Shown: piece by piece, positions 30,535-35,921 of the stretch
Position numbering within the stretch: position 1 is the first letter of the stretch
Layout: the number at the start of each line of letters is the position of its first letter
DNA from: Saprospiraceae bacterium
GTDB taxonomy: Bacteria; Bacteroidota; Bacteroidia; Chitinophagales; Saprospiraceae
Length of the DNA: 35,921 nucleotides
Reading direction: 5' to 3'
NCBI GenBank assembly: GCA_020629965.1
Contig: JAHDCG010000011.1
Span: 1-35,921, forward strand
The notes under the pieces: model-generated
What the model was told of the DNA's origin: nothing
Seen by the model: only the letters and a program-made list of their open reading frames with translations
The model's database searches: none
Program-made: the position numbers and the translations under genes

Positions 30535-33500
30535 ATGATTTTCAGATTATTACTGCTATTCGCCCTCACCGTCACATTTTCCGCTTTCGTCCACGCACAA
30601 TGCGACTCGGAAGATTGGCAAATATTACAACAGCTATACGTCGATACCGACGGCGCAAACTGGAACAATAACTCCGGCTGGTATCAAGTGGACCCGCTCC
30701 TCAACCCGACCGGACCCGCTTCGAATTGCGACTTGTCAACGTTGCACGGTGTCGTCTTAAATGCGGATGACAGAGTAACGAGCATCGACTTAAATAACAA
30801 CAATCTGACGGGAAATATCCCCGTCGAACTCGGCGATATGGTCAACCTGAGCACCTTGCATTTAAACGGCAACAATCTGAGCGGCGACCTCCCGCCTTCG
30901 TTTGCTTACCTCACCAATCTCACGCAGTTCGATATTTCCGACAACAATCTGACGGGCTGCTACGCGCCCAATCTGGTGGCAACCGACGACGGCGAAAACA
31001 ACCTGCTGCCCGGCGGCACGACTTACACGCGCCCGACTTCTTCCGTCTTGGTCGTTCCCGATTTTGACCCTTTGACTGACAAAATTAACGTGGGCACCGA
31101 GTCCATACACACCCAAATCGTCATCGACGGTCCCGACGGTCTGACCTTTCAAAATATGTTTAATCCCAATGCCGCACTGATTTTAGAGGGCATTTTTCTG
31201 AAAGACCTCAAGTGGTTCAATTTCGACCCGATTGCGGATGCGCATTTGCAACAAGACCTTAGTGCCACGCTCGCTTACGAGAACTGCACGGGCTTGTCGC
31301 GCCCGAACACGGTCTATATTCGCTCGCATCAGCCCGGTCTTGTCGAGGAGGTTGCCTTTGACCCCGCGACCGACAAAATCAGCTTCTTTTACCTCTGCGT
31401 GCGCGGCGATGAAGGGGTGAATTTTATGACGGAACAAACCCCGGCGGGCGCCCGCTTTTTCAGCCCTTTTACGGGGCAAAGTCTGACGCTGTCGGGTGTG
31501 CAGTTTTCCGATTTGAATAGCTCGCATTTTGAATTTCGCGCCAATCAACTCGAAGACAACCTCGTCGGGCGCATTGATTTGGATGTGATGATTCCCGGTT
31601 TTCAGGTCGATAACGACAATGTTTTCAACGGCAAAAGCGTACCTATGGCGGGCGGTGTTGACCAAGCGCCTTATCACCAATACACGCATCCGCCGTACAC
31701 GGGCACGCCGATTTGTGAGTTGAGCAGCTCCGTGCTGTGTGATTTTTCCAATGCTTTTATCAGCGACGGCAACAGCTTCGATTTCCCTTGGGAAGACTTT
31801 TGCACGGAAAATACCGGTGCCTGCGAACCGCCCGTGCTGCCCGAACCGCCGACGGTGACGATTAACAGCCCTTACCACCACCAAATGTTTCAAGTCGGCA
31901 GCGACGTGACCGTGACCGCTACGGCAACCGACAGCGACGGCACGATTACGCAGGTCGAAATGACGGCGGACGGAAACACTATTCCGCTCACCAACACCTC
32001 CGGCGACATTTACGAAGGCACCTGGACACCGACGACTGCGGGCATGTATACCATAGTCGTCACCGCGACCGACAGCGATACGCTCGATATGTCCGCCACG
32101 ACTATGGTTCACATTACGAACGAACCGCCGCCGCCACCACCGCCCGCCGACGGCGATTACAACTACGGCGAAGTCCTGCAAAAATCCCTTTTCTTTTACG
32201 AAGCACAGCAAAGCGGACCCCTGCCTGAGCACAACCGCGTACACTGGCGCGGCGACTCCGCCATGGGCGACAGCGCGGACAGTCTCGACCTGACGGGCGG
32301 TTGGTTCGATGCCGGTGACCACGTCAAATTCGGCTTCCCCATGGCGTATTCTGCCACCATGCTGGCGTGGAGCGGTGTGGAAGACGAGGCGGCTTACAAT
32401 TCGATTCAGCAATGGGATACTTTGCTGAACAGCCTGAAATTTGTCAATGATTATTTCTTGAAATGCCACGTCAGAAATGCGGACGGCTCGACCGAAAAAT
32501 TTTACGGGCAAGTGGGCAACGGCAGCGCAGACCACGCCTGGTGGGGACCCGCCGAAGTGATGCAAATGCCGCGTCCCGCCTACTTCGTAGATGCCGCCAA
32601 TCCCGGTTCCGATTTGACGGGCGAAACGGCGGCAGCCATGGCAGCGGCGAGTATGATTTTTGCGCAAAGCGACCCCGCTTACAGTGCTTTGCTGCTGGAT
32701 AATGCCGTCGCGCTCTACAATTTCGCCGATACTTATCGCGGAAAATATTCGGATGCCATCACCGATGCAACGGCGTTTTACAACTCCTGGAGCGGCTATC
32801 AGGATGAACTGGTTTGGGGCGCAATTTGGCTGTACCGCGCCACGGGCGACCAAGTCTGGCTGGACAAAGCCACCGCCGAATACGCCTTTTTGAGTACCGA
32901 AGCCGGTTCGAATGTACCCTCTTATCACTGGACGCTGGCGTGGGATGATAAGTCTTACGGTTGCTACGCTTTAATGGCACAACTGACGGGTCAGCAAAAC
33001 TACAAAGACGACACCGAACGCTGGCTGGACTACTGGTCAATCGGTTATAACGGCGAGCAAATCAACTATTCGCCCGGCGGGCAGGCGCACCTCAGCACTT
33101 GGGGTTCTCTGCGCTACGCGGCGAATACTTCCTTCGTGGCGTTGATTTATGCGGATGTGATTGCGGCGTCAGACCCGACCAAAAGTCAAGCCTACGTTGA
33201 TTTTGCGACGGGTCAAATCAACTACGCTTTGGGTGACAATCCGAACAATCGCAGCTATGTCTGCGGCTTCGGGAATAACCCGCCGATAAATCCGCACCAC
33301 CGCACGGCGCACGGTTCTTGGGCAAACAGCATCGGTGTTCCCGTCGATAACCGACACATTTTATACGGCGCACTGGTCGGCGGACCTGGCGCACCCGACG
33401 ATCAATACACCGACGACCGAGGCGACTACATTTCCAACGAAGTGGCGACGGATTACAACGCGGGTTTCACGGGCGCGATTGCCAATTTATTGGGTCGCTT

Positions 33501-35921
33501 CGGCGGCACCGCTTTGCCCGATTTTCCGCAGCCCGAGCCTTACGATGTGTGTGAAGAGTATTTTAACGCAGCAAAAATCAACACCACGGGCAGCACTTTT
33601 ACGGAAGCGGCGATTTGGGCGACCAATCACTCGACTTACCCCGCCACGGAAACCGACCAAGTTTGTTACCGCTATTTTGCGGACATCAGCGAAGGCATCG
33701 ACGCGGGTTACACGGCCTCGGATTACATCATCACGATAAATGCCGCGCCGAACGGCACCACCGCATCGCCCCTGACGCTTTGGGACAGCACGATGTATTA
33801 CGTCGAGGTTTGTTTTCCGAATATCAACATTTATCCCGGCGGTCAATCAGAGTCGCGCAAAGAGGCGCAACTGCGCATTGCGCTGCCGAATGACGCGCCC
33901 GCTTCGGCTTGGGATGCGAGTAACGACTGGTCTTATTTTTACGCGGAAGGCATGCCTTTGGACGATACTTTGCGGACAAACCCGCGCATTCCTTTTTACA
34001 ACGACGGCGAGTTGCTCTGCGGAAATTTACCGCCCGGCGGCGACCAAAACACTCCTCCCGTTGCCTATATCTACGCCGACCCAACCTCGGGATATGCACC
34101 GCTATCGGTCACTTTCGACGGCACGGGTTCGACGGATATTGACGGTGATACTTTGACCTATTTGTGGAATTTCGGTAACGGACACACGCACACAGGAGCC
34201 GTAACGGGTGAAACCTTTGACACGCCGGGCATCTACGTCGTCACGTTAACAATCGACGACGGCAACGGCGGCACCGACACGGAAACCGTGACGATTACCG
34301 TCATCGACCCGACCCCGCAACCGCCGACTGCCGTATTGCTTGCCGACCCGACGAGCGGCGGTGTACCGCTGACGGTGGCTTTCGACGGCACTAATTCCGC
34401 TGACCCGAACGGCGACGCGCTGACTTATTTTTGGGACTTCGGCGACGGCAATACGAGCACAATGCCCGCGCACGCCCACACCTACACGGCTGTCGGCACT
34501 TACACCGCCACGCTGACCGTCGATGACGGCAACGGTGGTACGGACACCGCGAGCGTCGTTATTTCGGTCACGAATACGCCACCGACCGCCGAGTTTACCG
34601 CCACCCCGATTTTTGGTCAGCCGCCTTTGGATGTCACTTTCGACGCCTCTGCCTCCGTTGACCCGAACGGTGACGCGCTGACTTACACTTGGGATTTTGG
34701 CGACGGAAATACCGCAACGGGCGTGACGACCACTCACCTTTACCCGAACGAAGGCAGCTACACCGTCACGTTGACGGTCGCTGACGGCAACGGCGGTACG
34801 GACACTTTCAGCGAGGTGATTACGGTGAGTTTGAGTACCTGTAATTTGCAGTTGCTCTACAAAACGCCCGACAGCAACGCGGCGGGTGCGACGGACAATC
34901 AAATTCGTCCGCATTTTAAAATCCAAAATACGGACAGTGCGCCCGTCGCGCTGCAAGACATTACCCTTCGCTATTGGTACACCAAAGAAGGGGCGGCGGC
35001 GCAAAATGCTTGGGTAGATTACGCCACGGTCGGCAACGCTAATGTGACGACAAGTTTTGTGCAATTAGCAGCTCCCGTAGCGGGCGCGGATTATTACTTG
35101 GAAGTCGGTTTTACCGCCGGGGCAGGCTCGATTCCTGCGGGCGGTGACAGCGGCGAGATACAAACGCGACTGGCTAAAACGGACTGGTCGAATTTTGCGG
35201 AAAACGACGATTGGTCGTACAACATCAACGCCGGCACTTACCAGATTTGGGATAAAGTCACCGTCTATTGCAACGGAAATTTGGCGTGGGGTATCGAGCC
35301 TACGGATGCGACGGGGCCGAGCAACACCCCACCTGTTGCCGACCTGACCGCAACGCCGACGACCGGGACGGCACCTTTAAATGTAACCTTCGATGCCTCC
35401 GCTTCTACGGATGCGGACGGCGATGCGCTGACCTACACCTGGGATTTCGGCGACGGAAATACCGCCACGGGCATCAGTCCTAACCACGTTTATACTGCGG
35501 TCGGCACTTACACTGCCACGCTGACCGTAAGCGACGGCACGGCGAGCGATAGCCAAACGACGGTCATCACGGTAACGGAAGCCCCGCAGCCGCCCGTAGC
35601 GCAGTGCACCGCTAATCCGACGACGGGTACTACGCCGCTGCTTGTCAATTTCGACGCCTCCGCTTCCTCCGACCCGAACGGCGATGCACTGACTTATACT
35701 TGGGATTTTGGCGACGGTAATACGGGCACGGGCGTAACGACGACGCATACCTACGTTGCTTTGGGTAATTTCACGGCGACCCTGACCGTAAGCGACGGTA
35801 CATTTACGGATTCTCACACCGTGACGATTACGGTTAATAATGCTCCGCAATTGCCCGTTGCGGTCATCAATGCCGACCCGACGACGGGGACAGCACCCTT
35901 GAACGTAAATTTTGACGGTTC
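30535..35921 (+). CDS. Multimodular GH9 endoglucanase with LRR, CBM3 and PKD modules (incomplete at window end)
   Basis: One frame runs open from ATG 30535 to the edge (about 1,795 codons). Order: signal peptide 1-22; leucine-rich repeats about 25-150 (SIDLNNNNLTGNIPVELGD); unrecognised region about 150-430; Ig-like domain 438-530; proline linker; GH9 catalytic domain 541-990; CBM3c 1011-1136; PKD 1173-1259, 1262-1347 and 1348-1432; CBM3b 1436-1590; PKD 1598-1682, 1683-1769 and a third cut by the edge. GH9 residues: Asp592 and Asp595 in DAGDHVKF (Asp595 base), His921-His922 in NPHHRTAHG, Glu969 in NEVATDYNAGF (acid). CBM3c fused behind GH9 is the layout of processive endoglucanases such as Thermobifida Cel9A; CBM3b (YWYTKEG, KTDWSNF) binds crystalline cellulose. 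A T9SS sorting domain probably follows beyond the edge. Confidence 0.95.
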   Translation, partial: MIFRLLLLFALTVTFSAFVHAQCDSEDWQILQQLYVDTDGANWNNNSGWYQVDPLLNPTGPASNCDLSTLHGVVLNADDRVTSIDLNNNNLTGNIPVELGDMVNLSTLHLNGNNLSGDLPPSFAYLTNLTQFDISDNNLTGCYAPNLVATDDGENNLLPGGTTYTRPTSSVLVVPDFDPLTDKINVGTESIHTQIVIDGPDGLTFQNMFNPNAALILEGIFLKDLKWFNFDPIADAHLQQDLSATLAYENCTGLSRPNTVYIRSHQPGLVEEVAFDPATDKISFFYLCVRGDEGVNFMTEQTPAGARFFSPFTGQSLTLSGVQFSDLNSSHFEFRANQLEDNLVGRIDLDVMIPGFQVDNDNVFNGKSVPMAGGVDQAPYHQYTHPPYTGTPICELSSSVLCDFSNAFISDGNSFDFPWEDFCTENTGACEPPVLPEPPTVTINSPYHHQMFQVGSDVTVTATATDSDGTITQVEMTADGNTIPLTNTSGDIYEGTWTPTTAGMYTIVVTATDSDTLDMSATTMVHITNEPPPPPPPADGDYNYGEVLQKSLFFYEAQQSGPLPEHNRVHWRGDSAMGDSADSLDLTGGWFDAGDHVKFGFPMAYSATMLAWSGVEDEAAYNSIQQWDTLLNSLKFVNDYFLKCHVRNADGSTEKFYGQVGNGSADHAWWGPAEVMQMPRPAYFVDAANPGSDLTGETAAAMAAASMIFAQSDPAYSALLLDNAVALYNFADTYRGKYSDAITDATAFYNSWSGYQDELVWGAIWLYRATGDQVWLDKATAEYAFLSTEAGSNVPSYHWTLAWDDKSYGCYALMAQLTGQQNYKDDTERWLDYWSIGYNGEQINYSPGGQAHLSTWGSLRYAANTSFVALIYADVIAASDPTKSQAYVDFATGQINYALGDNPNNRSYVCGFGNNPPINPHHRTAHGSWANSIGVPVDNRHILYGALVGGPGAPDDQYTDDRGDYISNEVATDYNAGFTGAIANLLGRFGGTALPDFPQPEPYDVCEEYFNAAKINTTGSTFTEAAIWATNHSTYPATETDQVCYRYFADISEGIDAGYTASDYIITINAAPNGTTASPLTLWDSTMYYVEVCFPNINIYPGGQSESRKEAQLRIALPNDAPASAWDASNDWSYFYAEGMPLDDTLRTNPRIPFYNDGELLCGNLPPGGDQNTPPVAYIYADPTSGYAPLSVTFDGTGSTDIDGDTLTYLWNFGNGHTHTGAVTGETFDTPGIYVVTLTIDDGNGGTDTETVTITVIDPTPQPPTAVLLADPTSGGVPLTVAFDGTNSADPNGDALTYFWDFGDGNTSTMPAHAHTYTAVGTYTATLTVDDGNGGTDTASVVISVTNTPPTAEFTATPIFGQPPLDVTFDASASVDPNGDALTYTWDFGDGNTATGVTTTHLYPNEGSYTVTLTVADGNGGTDTFSEVITVSLSTCNLQLLYKTPDSNAAGATDNQIRPHFKIQNTDSAPVALQDITLRYWYTKEGAAAQNAWVDYATVGNANVTTSFVQLAAPVAGADYYLEVGFTAGAGSIPAGGDSGEIQTRLAKTDWSNFAENDDWSYNINAGTYQIWDKVTVYCNGNLAWGIEPTDATGPSNTPPVADLTATPTTGTAPLNVTFDASASTDADGDALTYTWDFGDGNTATGISPNHVYTAVGTYTATLTVSDGTASDSQTTVITVTEAPQPPVAQCTANPTTGTTPLLVNFDASASSDPNGDALTYTWDFGDGNTGTGVTTTHTYVALGNFTATLTVSDGTFTDSHTVTITVNNAPQLPVAVINADPTTGTAPLNVNFDG
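34045..35921 (+). repeat. PKD-domain coding repeats around CBM3b
   Basis: About six PKD units of roughly 85 codons each: three at 34045-34836 and three from 35326 on, the last cut by the edge, separated by the CBM3b segment. Each has the core WDFGDG preceded by TYTW/TYFW and DPNGDALTY, and ends in TLTVxDG. Nucleotide similarity between units is high around the WDFGDG core. They act as spacers and could undergo unequal recombination. Confidence 0.85.

Noticed and set aside
31183-32928. Long minus-strand open frame of 581 codons inside the GH9 gene
   Set aside because: It is antisense to the LRR-GH9 coding frame, has shadow-like composition (rich in Arg, Val, Gly, His with no domain), and the plus strand carries catalytic motifs throughout.
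1-35921. CRISPR arrays, tRNA or rRNA genes
   Set aside because: No regularly spaced repeats with unique spacers and no cloverleaf with a T-loop consensus were found; the tandem arrays present have no spacers.

Overview
The window looks like chromosomal DNA of a member of the Bacteroidota. I see Bacteroidota-type promoter cores (TAnnTTTG), type IX secretion C-terminal sorting domains, a TonB-dependent receptor with an N-terminal STN module and a carboxypeptidase-regulatory-like domain, LytTR/HisKA_2 signalling, TPR proteins and PKD arrays. Most genes use a moderately GC-rich codon set. The multimodular GH9 cellulase suggests a polysaccharide-degrading lineage, perhaps near Saprospiria or Cytophagia. 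That placement is inference and I would not go below phylum.

Layout. (1) 97-3593: gatA, a GTG-started M14 succinylglutamate desuccinylase/aspartoacylase-like gene and a RimJ/RimL-like acetyltransferase, with several short-period repeat arrays in the flanks. (2) 3781-6122: cell-envelope genes on the minus strand: an OmpA-like lipoprotein, then a probable two-gene unit of a single-pass membrane protein and a PRC-barrel protein. (3) 6608-9280: a TonB-dependent receptor. (4) 9420-12327: hypothetical genes, including a small two-helix membrane protein broken by one base and an AT-rich block with a conserved-looking overlapping gene pair. (5) 12385-17065: uvrB, a secreted LysM-CAP protein and a PorT-like outer-membrane barrel. 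(6) 17243-19724: two tandem paralogous T9SS-exported proteins of exactly equal length. (7) 19943-22629: a translationally coupled LytTR response regulator and TPR-sensor histidine kinase. (8) 23042-24202: an Rpn/Transposase_31-type nuclease with a 12-bp internal repeat array. (9) 24434-28685: an Lhr-type helicase and a membrane-anchored TPR-HTH regulator. (10) 28696-30332: a small AT-rich stretch with a YegP-like protein, a HEPN-like protein and an orphan small gene. (11) 30535 to the right edge: one open frame of about 1,795 codons encoding LRR, unknown region, Ig-like, GH9, CBM3c, three PKD, CBM3b and further PKD modules, incomplete at the window end.

How the genes fit together. Many products act at the envelope: TonB receptor, OmpA lipoprotein, PorT-like barrel, LysM-CAP protein, T9SS cargo and the cellulase. 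They sit among information-processing genes (gatA, uvrB, lhr-like) rather than in one dedicated locus. Strong symmetric hairpin terminators separate convergent units at 3637-3680, 9380-9417 and 16132-16169. Start sites were moved inward from the longest open frame wherever the outermost codon was TTG or GTG and an ATG followed by a signal peptide or a conserved domain start lay inside. No tRNA, rRNA, CRISPR array or insertion sequence with terminal repeats was found. The least explained items are the overlapping pair at 11222-12327, the HEPN-like gene at 29121, the frameshifted membrane gene at 10322-10572, and the 7-bp and 8-bp arrays touching gene starts, one of which could switch the reading frame of a start codon.
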